A stretch of DNA of 6,846 bases from Candidatus Aenigmatarchaeota archaeon (GTDB lineage: Archaea > Aenigmatarchaeota > Aenigmatarchaeia > QMZP01 > JAUXAV01). Below are positions 1 to 5,332 of this stretch, in pieces (within the stretch, counting starts at the first letter, position 1; each line of letters begins with the position of its first letter). The position numbers and the translations under genes were made by a program. Under the pieces are notes generated by a model, which saw nothing but the letters and a program-made list of their open reading frames with translations, did not search any database and had not been told where the DNA came from. The stretch is taken from positions 1-6,846 of the forward strand of contig JAUXAV010000060.1 in assembly GCA_030619735.1 (NCBI GenBank), read 5' to 3'.

Positions 1-1173
1 CTCCTGAAGGTAAAGGAGAGGTTTGAAAAGGAGAAGCCCCTCCAGGGCCTCACAGTAGGGCTGGCCCTCCATGTCACAAAGGAGACCGCTGTCCTGGTAA
101 AGACCCTGGTTGCAGGGGGGGCAAAGGTCGCTATAACAGGATGCAACCCCCTGAGCACCCAGGATGACGTGGCTGCCGCTTTAGCAGAGGAAGAGGGGGT
201 TGAGGTCTTCGGCTGGAAGGGCGAGACCAAGGATGAATACTACTGGTGCCTCAACGAGGTGATAAAGTCCAAGCCTGACATAACAATAGACGATGGCTGC
301 GATCTGGTTTATGAAATCCATTCCAAGCACCCGGAGCTCATAAAGGACATAACAGGGGGCTGCGAGGAGACCACCACAGGGGTGATAAGGCTCAGGGCAA
401 TGGAAAGGGACAAGGCACTGAAATACCCCATAATAGCCGTGAACGAGTCCAGGACCAAGCACCTGATGGACAACATAAAGGGAACAGGCCAGTCCAGCAT
501 CGACGGAATACTCAGGGCGACCAATGTCCTGATAGCAGGAAAGAATTTCGTTGTCTGTGGCTATGGGGACTGCGGAAAGGGCGTTGCCAAGAGGGCAAAG
601 GGAATGGACGCTAATGTCATTGTTACAGAAGTGGATCCATTCAGGGCACTCCAGGCCGTAATGGACGGCTTCAGGGTGATGCTCCTCAAGGAGGCGGTAA
701 AGATAGGCGATATATTCATGACAGTCACAGGGAACAAGCACGTTATATCCCTGGACCACATGAGGGCAATGAAGAACGGAGCCATTCTCTGCAACTCAGG
801 CCACTTCAACGTGGAGATAGACCTGGACGGCCTGAAGAAGGAGGCAGGCGCCCACAGGACCATAAGGCCTTTAATGGATGAATACACCCTGAACGGGAAG
901 AAGATTTTCGTGCTGGGTGAGGGAAGGCTGGTGAACCTGGCCTGCGCAGAGGGGCATCCCTCTGACATAATGGCCATGAGCTTTATTGACCAGGCCTTTG
1001 CCTGCGAATACCTGGTTAAGAATAAAGGGAAGCTTAAGCCAGGCATCCATGTCCTGCCGGACGAGATGGACCAGGAAGTGGCAAGGCTCCAGCTGGAAGC
1101 CATGGGGGTCAGGTTTGATGCCCTCACACCGGAGCAGGAGAAATACCTGGCCTCCTGGAAAGAGGGCACTTAG
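1..1173 (+). CDS. ahcY: S-adenosyl-L-homocysteine hydrolase, 5'-truncated by window edge
   Basis: Cytosolic NAD-dependent enzyme that splits S-adenosylhomocysteine into adenosine and homocysteine, removing the inhibitory by-product of SAM-dependent methylation. The reading frame is open from base 1, giving 390 visible residues; the family is usually about 410-430, so roughly 20-35 N-terminal residues lie outside. Visible landmarks (numbered from the first visible residue): LHVTKETAVL at 22-31 with the substrate-pocket His, CNPLSTQDDV at 48-57, DDGCDL at 97-102, EETTTGV at 122-128, the NESRTKHLMDN stretch at 148-158 carrying the Lys, Asp and Asn of the active site, the NAD Rossmann glycine motif GYGDCGKG at 187-194, and a late EGHPSDIMAMSF block. 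The GTG at 169 is internal and not the start. The conserved DDGGD/DDGAD-type motif reads DDGCD here. The gene is convergent with get3, 11 nt away, and no other methionine-cycle gene is in the window. Family assignment is very secure. Confidence 0.97.
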   Translation, partial: LLKVKERFEKEKPLQGLTVGLALHVTKETAVLVKTLVAGGAKVAITGCNPLSTQDDVAAALAEEEGVEVFGWKGETKDEYYWCLNEVIKSKPDITIDDGCDLVYEIHSKHPELIKDITGGCEETTTGVIRLRAMERDKALKYPIIAVNESRTKHLMDNIKGTGQSSIDGILRATNVLIAGKNFVVCGYGDCGKGVAKRAKGMDANVIVTEVDPFRALQAVMDGFRVMLLKEAVKIGDIFMTVTGNKHVISLDHMRAMKNGAILCNSGHFNVEIDLDGLKKEAGAHRTIRPLMDEYTLNGKKIFVLGEGRLVNLACAEGHPSDIMAMSFIDQAFACEYLVKNKGKLKPGIHVLPDEMDQEVARLQLEAMGVRFDALTPEQEKYLASWKEGT

Positions 1174-1192
1174 TTTTCTTTCAGTTAATTTT
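1174..1192 (+). terminator. T-rich tract after ahcY, possible archaeal terminator
   Basis: Immediately after the ahcY stop the + strand reads two T-rich runs, TTTTCTTTC and then AATTTTT, the second lying in the last codons of the convergent get3. Archaeal RNA polymerase can terminate on U-rich tracts without a hairpin. No hairpin is visible. On the minus strand the same stretch is A-rich, so it would not serve get3. Confidence 0.35.
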
Positions 1193-2141
1193 TAGAATAA
1201 ATCTCGTCCCCAACCCTCTCCAGCATCCTGAAGCCATGGACCTCCTCCTTGAAGAGGTTGAGCTGGAGGACCCTGAATTCCCTGAATTTATCCTTTATCT
1301 CCTTTATCCTCTCCAGTTGCCGGCTTCTCTTCTCCATACAAAAACTGCATGAGGAGTTCTCGGGTATTATCTGGTTCACTATTACTGTCTCCACTGGTAT
1401 CTGGTATTCCTTCAGGGTCTTCAGCGACCTCTCACTCTCCAGGATGCTCATGGCCTCGGGTATCAGCACCATGAAATAATGGGTCTTCTCAGGGTCTGAC
1501 AGGATTTCCTTAGCCATCTTTATCCTCTCCTTCATCTTCTCCAGTTCGTCCGCCCCTATATTCTTGGCCTTCTCTTCATCCTCCTTGCCAAAGGGCAGGA
1601 GCTTCTTTGCCAGGCTCATCATGCCGGAGAACCTCAGCTTTATCTTTATCATCTTGCCCAGCCAGGAATCCAGGACATCCGGGAGGCTCAGGAACCGAAG
1701 CGCATGCCCTGTGGGGGCGGTGTCAAAAATAATGATGTCATATTCTTTGTTCTGCATGTAGTGCAGGAACTTGTCAAAGGCAGCTATCTCATCAATTCCA
1801 GGGGTCATGCCCGCTAGGTCAAAGGTTTCGCCTATCCCCAGCTTGGCGAGCCCGTCCATCTGCTCTATCTGGGAGGAGAACCTCTCCTTGTATTCCTGCA
1901 TGGCCCTGGCAGGGTCAATCTCAATTGCGAATAAATTCTTGGCCAGTTTCTTGACCTCCCCCCCTATCTTCATCCCAAAGGAGTCTGAAAGGGAATGCGC
2001 AGGGTCCACTGAAACTATTAGGGTCTTCTTCCCCTTCCTGGAGAAATCCAGTGCCTTGGCAGCGGCGCAACTGGTCTTGCCTACTCCCCCCTTTCCACTG
2101 AAAAGGAAAAATTCAGGATTCCTTTCCCCTATTTTGAACAT
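1185..2141 (-). CDS. get3: Get3/TRC40-type ArsA-family ATPase
   Basis: Soluble homodimeric ATPase of the ArsA/Get3 branch of deviant-Walker NTPases; characterised relatives capture C-terminal transmembrane segments and deliver tail-anchored proteins to the membrane. The 318 residues make one ATPase domain, as in Get3 and unlike the duplicated bacterial arsenite pump ArsA. Visible: P-loop GKGGVGKT at 16-23 with the signature Lys; switch I DPAHSLSD at 46-53 with its catalytic Asp; the GMTPGIDE segment at 111-118; switch II DTAPTGH at 140-146; a Met/Leu-rich region at about 172-185 (FSGMMSLAKKLLPFG) in the expected position of the client-binding helices; the adenine-loop VNQIIPE at 255-261; and CSFC at 265-268, the zinc-binding dimerisation CxxC of Get3. 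The ATG is preceded by a perfect AAGGAGG. It is the last gene of a three-gene unit, 17 nt after a small membrane protein. Known for the family: targeting. Inferred: targeting here, since archaeal clients and receptor are poorly defined. Confidence 0.92.
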   Translation of the reverse strand: MFKIGERNPEFFLFSGKGGVGKTSCAAAKALDFSRKGKKTLIVSVDPAHSLSDSFGMKIGGEVKKLAKNLFAIEIDPARAMQEYKERFSSQIEQMDGLAKLGIGETFDLAGMTPGIDEIAAFDKFLHYMQNKEYDIIIFDTAPTGHALRFLSLPDVLDSWLGKMIKIKLRFSGMMSLAKKLLPFGKEDEEKAKNIGADELEKMKERIKMAKEILSDPEKTHYFMVLIPEAMSILESERSLKTLKEYQIPVETVIVNQIIPENSSCSFCMEKRSRQLERIKEIKDKFREFRVLQLNLFKEEVHGFRMLERVGDEIYSKN

Positions 2142-2148
2142 ATCAAAG

Positions 2149-2155
2149 CCTCCTT
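2149..2155 (-). promoter_or_regulatory. Shine-Dalgarno of get3
   Basis: The minus strand reads AAGGAGG, then 7 nt, then the get3 ATG. It lies wholly in the 17-nt gap after the preceding membrane-protein gene. It fixes the get3 start and contrasts with the apparently leaderless first gene of this unit. Confidence 0.85.
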
Positions 2156-2158
2156 ATC

Positions 2159-2419
2159 TTATATTGCGAAAACATTAAAAAAGAACACCCAGCTGACAAT
2201 CCAGATAAGGAAGTATATGAAGGCCCCGTTTCCGAGCCACCACTTCCTTCCCCTGGCATTGACTATCTTCTCAATCCCCCGGCTCAGGGCTATCAGGACA
2301 ACTATTGCAAGAATCAGGGCATACCAGCCCGAGTTAAAGAAAATGGATATATAGCCTATCGCTATGGCTACAAGCGTATGGATGCCCACTGAAACCCTGG
2401 ATGCCATTAAATCTTCCAT
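2159..2419 (-). CDS. Small three-helix membrane protein, get3 operon
   Basis: I do not recognise a named family. The 86-residue product has three hydrophobic segments: about 9-28, 32-46 and 64-86, the last running to the C-terminus. The loop between the second and third helices (47-61) is strongly basic (R47, K51, R56, R58, K59) and ends in a Trp pair before LGNG. By the positive-inside rule this loop faces the cytoplasm, giving N-in, C-out (inference). There is no long coiled coil between helices as in DUF106/Get1-like insertases. The gene lies 25 nt after a tiny basic gene and 17 nt before get3 on the same strand, so co-transcription is likely. No strong Shine-Dalgarno precedes the ATG, and a second ATG five codons in is possible. 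The frame stays open upstream to about 2464 with coding-like residues (WWKALVD) but without an ATG, GTG or TTG. A role with Get3 is suggested only by position. Confidence 0.82.
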   Translation of the reverse strand: MEDLMASRVSVGIHTLVAIAIGYISIFFNSGWYALILAIVVLIALSRGIEKIVNARGRKWWLGNGAFIYFLIWIVSWVFFFNVFAI

Positions 2420-2444
2420 ATCAACCAGCGCCTTCCACCATGCA

Positions 2445-2546
2445 TTATCTCCTCTTCCTGTGCCTCATCTTCTTCCTTCGCTTCTTGAGCTTGTGCTTCT
2501 TTATTTTTCCTCTTTTCCTCTTTTTTCCGCAGGGTATGGTTATCAC
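2445..2546 (-). CDS. 33-residue extremely basic protein, ribosomal-protein-like
   Basis: GTG start and TAA stop on the minus strand give 33 residues, 20 of them Lys or Arg plus two His. It begins MITIPCGKKRKRGK and continues with KKHKLKKRRKKMRHRKRR. The pattern of a KKHK block followed by alternating basic pairs recalls very small ribosomal proteins (bacterial bS22, the mitochondrial AURKAIP1/COX24 tail, eukaryotic/archaeal eL41). This is resemblance by eye, not an established homology, and the purine-rich strand alone would give basic residues in this frame. Support for it being a gene: the TATA-like box at 2568-2575 is centred 26 nt upstream of the GTG, placing the predicted transcription start on the start codon (leaderless). 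Its stop lies 25 nt before the membrane-protein gene on the same strand. The Glu-rich alternative frame over the same bases has no start codon before its last third. Confidence 0.5.
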   Translation of the reverse strand: MITIPCGKKRKRGKIKKHKLKKRRKKMRHRKRR

Positions 2547-2567
2547 CTGTGTATTATTTCTCCGGCT

Positions 2568-2578
2568 TATTTAAATCC
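2568..2578 (-). promoter_or_regulatory. TATA/BRE promoter of the get3 operon
   Basis: The minus strand reads GGATTTAAATA, with TTTAAATA (2575-2568) as TATA box and the preceding AAGGA as a purine-rich BRE-like element. The box centre is 26 nt from the GTG at 2546, the standard archaeal TATA-to-start distance, predicting a leaderless transcript for the small basic gene and the two genes behind it. Confidence 0.65.
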
Positions 2579-2591
2579 TTGCTTCAGTTAT

Positions 2592-2601
2592 GAAAATTTT
2601 C
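2592..2601. repeat. Palindrome GAAAATTTTC between divergent promoters
   Basis: A perfect 10-bp palindrome lies between the two divergent TATA boxes (2568-2575 and about 2613-2620). Its position would let one dimeric regulator or a chromatin protein act on both promoters. AT-rich palindromes of this size occur by chance in such DNA, so a regulatory role is unproven. Confidence 0.3.
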
Positions 2602-2610
2602 TTAAAAGAC

Positions 2611-2620
2611 GGATTTAAGA
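2611..2620 (+). promoter_or_regulatory. TATA/BRE promoter of the DAC-like gene
   Basis: GGATTTAAGA on the + strand shares the octamer GGATTTAA with the divergent get3-operon promoter. ATTTAAGA is centred about 25 nt before the ATG at 2641, predicting a transcript beginning at or next to the start codon. No Shine-Dalgarno is present upstream of the ATG. Confidence 0.6.
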
Positions 2621-2640
2621 TTTCCCCCTGATTAATAAAC

Positions 2641-3258
2641 ATGCGCAAAAAGGGTCCTACCAGGAAGGCATTTGAGGTCCTCTGCGAGATAGCCAGAGAA
2701 AGCTATCAAAAAAGGGAGGAAAGTAAGTCTGGGCCCGGCATATACCATAGTGTTTATAATGACCTGCTCTTCACAGTGAACAATTTGCAAGGCGTTCTGG
2801 ACAACTCCAATATAATGCATGATGGCAGGCAGCTCAGGCAGAGGATGGGCATTGCTGACAATGAAACACTCACCTTATACAGGAATGATATTATTCGCTA
2901 CCTTATGATCCTTGCAGAAAAAAAGGAGGGGAAGAAAGAGGTGGATGGGGCAATAATTGTAGACGAGAGAGGCAAGCTTCGCCTTGAATATGGCACAAGG
3001 GAGATAATGTCATCGCCGCAGATAGAGGCAAAGCTAAAGAAAATGAGGGGCAGGATGGTTTCAGGCACAGGAAGGAGGGCCCTCCAAAGGATTAGCACGC
3101 TTCCCTATATTAGCGGATTTATGATGAGCGAAAAGACCTTTGAGGTCATGCATTATGCGAATGGCAGGATGAAAAGGTCGTATGACGTTGCCAAGGATGT
3201 TGTTATACGGGGGAGCGGGAAAAAAAGTGCTACGCCCTATGATAAATACAAATTCTAG
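2641..3258 (+). CDS. Putative diverged diadenylate-cyclase (DisA_N-like) protein
   Basis: 205 residues, no membrane segment, strongly basic. Read by eye it follows the order of DisA_N/DAC domains, which join two ATP into c-di-AMP: an N-terminal CEIARESYQKREE helix at 15-27 like the family's LAREGREG, NNLQG at 47-51 where NPFxG is usual, VDGAIIVDERGKLRLEYG at 101-118 matching the DGA motif and its following hairpin, GTGRRALQRIS at 142-152 in place of GTRHRAAxxIS, and GFMMSEKTFEVMHYANGRM at 159-177 in place of the vVSEExGxIsxxxxGxl strand pair. The DGA (102-104) is intact, but the nucleotide-binding RHR reads GRR (144-146), and there is extra sequence between the two motifs. Either the enzyme binds nucleotide differently or it is an inactive relative. 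The C-terminus (about 180-205) is basic. It starts leaderless from its own promoter, divergent from the get3 unit, and its stop interlocks with that of the DUF362 gene. The coding call is secure; the family call is moderate and needs profile or structure comparison. Confidence 0.6.
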   Translation: MRKKGPTRKAFEVLCEIARESYQKREESKSGPGIYHSVYNDLLFTVNNLQGVLDNSNIMHDGRQLRQRMGIADNETLTLYRNDIIRYLMILAEKKEGKKEVDGAIIVDERGKLRLEYGTREIMSSPQIEAKLKKMRGRMVSGTGRRALQRISTLPYISGFMMSEKTFEVMHYANGRMKRSYDVAKDVVIRGSGKKSATPYDKYKF

Positions 3259-3260
3259 AA
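3253..3260. other. Palindrome TTCTAGAA shared by two convergent stops
   Basis: The 8-bp perfect palindrome encodes Phe-stop (TTC TAG) on both strands, so the DAC-like gene and the DUF362 gene end symmetrically, with TAG stops overlapping by 4 nt in CTAG. Confidence 0.9.
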
Positions 3261-4181
3261 ATACTTTTTAGAGGCCTCCACGAACCATTCCCATCTCTCC
3301 CAGTCCAGGGCCTTGGGATTTTTCTCCCTTATCAATCTTGCGGCCTCCAGGTCCAGCTCCAGGGGATTTTTTCCCGCTATAAAGCCCAGGTCAGGTGAAA
3401 TGAGCTTCCCCCCGTCCTTGGCGCAGTCGCAGAGTTCTGTGATACGCTTCAGGACGGTTATAAAGAATACCCTTTCAGGGGGGAACTGGCTGACCACGGC
3501 CCTGGCTGCAGCCCCGAAGGCATTAAAGCTCTCCCTGATGGATTCCTCTGTTATCTCCAGGGCTCCGTTCGGGCAGGCCCTGGCGCATGCGCCGCAGCCA
3601 GGGCAGTCTTTCATGTTTATGCTTATCCTGTCCCTCTCCAGTCTTATTAAATTCATATTGCATGCCTTCACGCATGTTCCGCACAAAAGGCATTTTTCCC
3701 TGTAGTAGGTGGGCCTGGCAAAGCCATGGATTAAGGCCTTTCCCTCCTTTGTGACGCAGCCCATTGCCATGTTCTTTATCGCCCCTGCAAACTTGGTGAT
3801 AATGTGCCCTGTGGCATGGCTCAGGACCAGGAGGGAATTGGCTTCCAGGAGCTGCTCCGGCAGGGGGATTTTCAGGCCCCCGGACTCCACCCATTTGACC
3901 CTGTCATCCCGGGCTATCACAACCGGAAATTCCCCGAAGCCATGGAGTTTGGCAACCTCCAGGTAGCCCTCCGGTGTATAGCGCTCCCTCTTGTAGAGCG
4001 TTGTGGTGTCAAACAGGAAGGGCTCGCACCCCATCCCCTTCAGCTTGTTGAATATGGGCCTGACCTCCCCTGGCTTCAGGAAGGTCCTGTTTTCCTTGTC
4101 CCCCATATGGAGCTTTATGGCCACCCTTCCCGTAAGGGTTTCGGGTATGGGGATTTCCTCCGGAGAATTGTAGATTTTCAT
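3255..4181 (-). CDS. DUF362-family protein with two 4Fe-4S motifs
   Basis: 308 residues, cytosolic by lack of signal or membrane helix. The layout is the DUF362 family fused to a ferredoxin module: an N-terminal alpha/beta part with AIKLHMGDKENRTFLKP at 21-37; a middle SHATGHIITKFAGAIKNMAMGC at about 121-142, typical of the family; cluster I CLLCGTCVKAC (C164, C167, C170, C174); cluster II CPGCGACARACP (C193, C196, C199, C203); then CDC at 251-253 and SPDLGFIAGKNPLELDLEA at about 262-280, the C-terminal DUF362 signature. Eight cysteines suit two 4Fe-4S clusters. Cluster I lacks the usual Pro after its last Cys (Asn instead). The biochemical role of DUF362 is not settled; electron transfer or Fe-S-linked chemistry is inference. 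The ATG is 31 nt after the upstream gene's stop but has its own TATA-like box about 24 nt upstream and no Shine-Dalgarno, so a leaderless transcript is likely. Confidence 0.88.
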   Translation of the reverse strand: MKIYNSPEEIPIPETLTGRVAIKLHMGDKENRTFLKPGEVRPIFNKLKGMGCEPFLFDTTTLYKRERYTPEGYLEVAKLHGFGEFPVVIARDDRVKWVESGGLKIPLPEQLLEANSLLVLSHATGHIITKFAGAIKNMAMGCVTKEGKALIHGFARPTYYREKCLLCGTCVKACNMNLIRLERDRISINMKDCPGCGACARACPNGALEITEESIRESFNAFGAAARAVVSQFPPERVFFITVLKRITELCDCAKDGGKLISPDLGFIAGKNPLELDLEAARLIREKNPKALDWERWEWFVEASKKYF

Positions 4182-4200
4182 GAATATTATTAGCGGTAAG

Positions 4201-4209
4201 ATTATAAAA
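4201..4209 (-). promoter_or_regulatory. TATA-like box of the DUF362 gene
   Basis: The minus strand reads TTTTATAAT just after the stop of the upstream membrane-protein gene, centred about 24 nt before the ATG at 4181. This argues that the DUF362 gene can be transcribed separately even though it lies only 31 nt downstream of a gene on the same strand. Confidence 0.5.
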
Positions 4210-4212
4210 CTT

Positions 4213-4671
4213 CTAAAGCGACCACACCGCCAGATTAATTATCAGGTGCACAATACCTGCCAGCATCCCCACCACAAACACGGATTTGAGCCTCTCGGGC
4301 ATGGGTATCAGGGAATAGCCCTGCAGCCTTTCTATCCCGGATTCAAACCTTACTGCTGTCCTGAAGGATTCGGGCAGGAGCAGGTAGAAGGGCCTGAGAT
4401 ACCTTATGAGCCCTATCTCTATCAGCAGGACGTCTATTATTAACAGGACTATCGGGAAGACTATTATCCCCAGGGTATGGCTCAGGACCAGGACCCAGAA
4501 CAGGTTCCATACAGGGACCCCTAAGGGGGTCTGGACAAACACAGGCAGGTCGGGCATGAAGCCCGCAACCCAGCCCCAGAGGCATATGGAAGGTCTCCTG
4601 TATATCATATAGCCCAGGAAAATCATTATTATTCCTGTCAGGACGGAGTAAAGAATGTGATACAAGACCAT
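4213..4671 (-). CDS. Polytopic membrane protein, DUF457-like membrane hydrolase
   Basis: 152 residues with about four to five hydrophobic segments (roughly 6-24, 30-47, 56-88 which may be two helices, and 129-150). The layout recalls the DUF457/YdjM membrane-bound metal-dependent hydrolase family: His at position 5 in the first helix, GFMPDLP at 37-43 matching the family's PDxD-type motif, SHTLG at 64-68 matching its tHS block, and a final GIVHLIIN at 139-146 where the family usually has HLLxD. The last acidic ligand is Asn here and the PDxD motif is PDLP, so metal binding may be altered or lost. A soluble loop at about 95-128 separates the last two helices. It has its own TATA-like box about 25 nt upstream of the ATG and is divergent from the exported-protein pair. 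The membrane protein is secure; the family is a by-eye suggestion and the function unknown. Confidence 0.8.
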   Translation of the reverse strand: MVLYHILYSVLTGIIMIFLGYMIYRRPSICLWGWVAGFMPDLPVFVQTPLGVPVWNLFWVLVLSHTLGIIVFPIVLLIIDVLLIEIGLIRYLRPFYLLLPESFRTAVRFESGIERLQGYSLIPMPERLKSVFVVGMLAGIVHLIINLAVWSL

Positions 4672-4692
4672 ATTGATAATTGGTTCGGCTTG

Positions 4693-4703
4693 TTAATAAA
4701 TAA
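4693..4703 (-). promoter_or_regulatory. TATA-like box of the DUF457-like gene
   Basis: The minus strand reads TTATTTATTAA; its TTTATTAA part is centred about 25-26 nt before the ATG at 4671, the spacing expected for a leaderless archaeal transcript. No Shine-Dalgarno lies between box and start. Confidence 0.55.
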
Positions 4704-4731
4704 CGGGGCTCCGGTCGCCGCACAGATATAA

Positions 4732-4752
4732 CAGTGTTATACCCACACACTG
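4732..4752. repeat. Inverted repeat CAGTGT-N9-ACACTG
   Basis: Perfect 6-bp arms with a 9-nt spacer in the 148-nt divergent intergenic region. Arm spacing gives a 21-bp dyad of operator-like size, between the two TATA boxes. The rest of the region holds only the two promoters and a C-rich stretch (about 4741-4780). Chance occurrence cannot be excluded. Confidence 0.3.
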
Positions 4753-4790
4753 CGCCCCAACCCAACATCCACCCATTTCTTCAAATACGC

Positions 4791-4797
4791 TTAAATA
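4791..4797 (+). promoter_or_regulatory. TATA box of the exported-protein pair
   Basis: TTAAATA on the + strand is centred 26 nt before the ATG at 4820, predicting a transcript that begins at the start codon. The AT-rich TTATATATC abutting the ATG is too close to be the TATA box of this gene. Confidence 0.65.
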
Positions 4798-4819
4798 TTC
4801 TCCCTTTCTATTATATATC

Positions 4820-5332
4820 ATGAAGAGAAACATTTACAATATAACCGCAGTGGTTCTGGTGATACTGATTGCCGCCTTGTTCTCACTTGACGCCATAACA
4901 GGTTTTGTCACCCTGGGCGGCGGTGAAACCCAGGGCTCAGGGGAACAGCAAATAGGCAACCCATACTATGGTGTTATAAAGGGATATGTAACCTATGTGC
5001 TGCGGGATGTTGATGACAGTATTATAGAATCCTCGGCGCCAGCAGAATCCATTTATGTCTATTTCGTGCCGCTGGATTCGGATATTAACTGGAGCGCAAG
5101 CATAACATGCGAAGACCAGATATTCGGAACCCTGACAAGCGTTGACGCGGATGACGGGGGAAGCGCCTGCACACCGGTAAATTACCAGACACCAACACTG
5201 TATGAATGCACCGGCAAGCTTGCAAGCGGCAGTGATGTTACGCTGTACAGGGCCGGCACAAGCACGGAAAGCGGCAATAAGGGCTGCTTTGCTTCAAAGA
5301 CCCCCATCGGCTCCTATGACATATACGTGTGA
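4820..5332 (+). CDS. Exported or membrane-anchored protein, N-terminal anchor
   Basis: No recognised family. 170 residues: a short basic N-terminus (MKRN), one hydrophobic segment at about 8-22, then DAITGFVTLGGG, an anchor ending of the ITGFV type that I associate with exported DPANN proteins. Whether it is cleaved is unclear. A Gly/Ser/Gln-rich linker (33-47) leads into a soluble domain that looks beta-rich, acidic and rich in Ser/Thr. It has exactly four cysteines (97, 117, 130, 156), all outside the anchor, fitting two disulfides in an extracytoplasmic domain (inference). The anchor and the absence of other helices point to a cell-surface location. It starts leaderless from a TATA box 26 nt upstream and overlaps the next gene by 4 nt (GTGA), so the two are probably made together and may interact. 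Confidence 0.85.
   Translation: MKRNIYNITAVVLVILIAALFSLDAITGFVTLGGGETQGSGEQQIGNPYYGVIKGYVTYVLRDVDDSIIESSAPAESIYVYFVPLDSDINWSASITCEDQIFGTLTSVDADDGGSACTPVNYQTPTLYECTGKLASGSDVTLYRAGTSTESGNKGCFASKTPIGSYDIYV

Noticed and set aside
181..759. Long open frame on the minus strand inside ahcY
   Set aside because: It lies wholly antisense to a conserved enzyme, has no recognisable domain and is Cys/His/Tyr-rich in the way expected of a shadow of GC-biased codons.
561..1169. 202-codon minus-strand frame inside ahcY
   Set aside because: Antisense to the conserved NAD domain of SAH hydrolase. The Ser/Pro-rich composition is typical of a shadow frame.
2417..2553. Glu/Lys/Gln-rich minus-strand frame overlapping the small basic gene
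   Set aside because: Open between stops but without a start codon before its last third; the basic frame has the start codon at the promoter-predicted position.
3804..4193. Plus-strand frame of 129 codons inside the DUF362 gene
   Set aside because: Antisense to the conserved N-terminal half of a recognisable protein; no initiation signals seen.
4811..4819. TTATATATC immediately before the exported-protein ATG as TATA box
   Set aside because: It would put the transcription start about 20 nt inside the coding region; the box at 4791-4797 fits the start far better.
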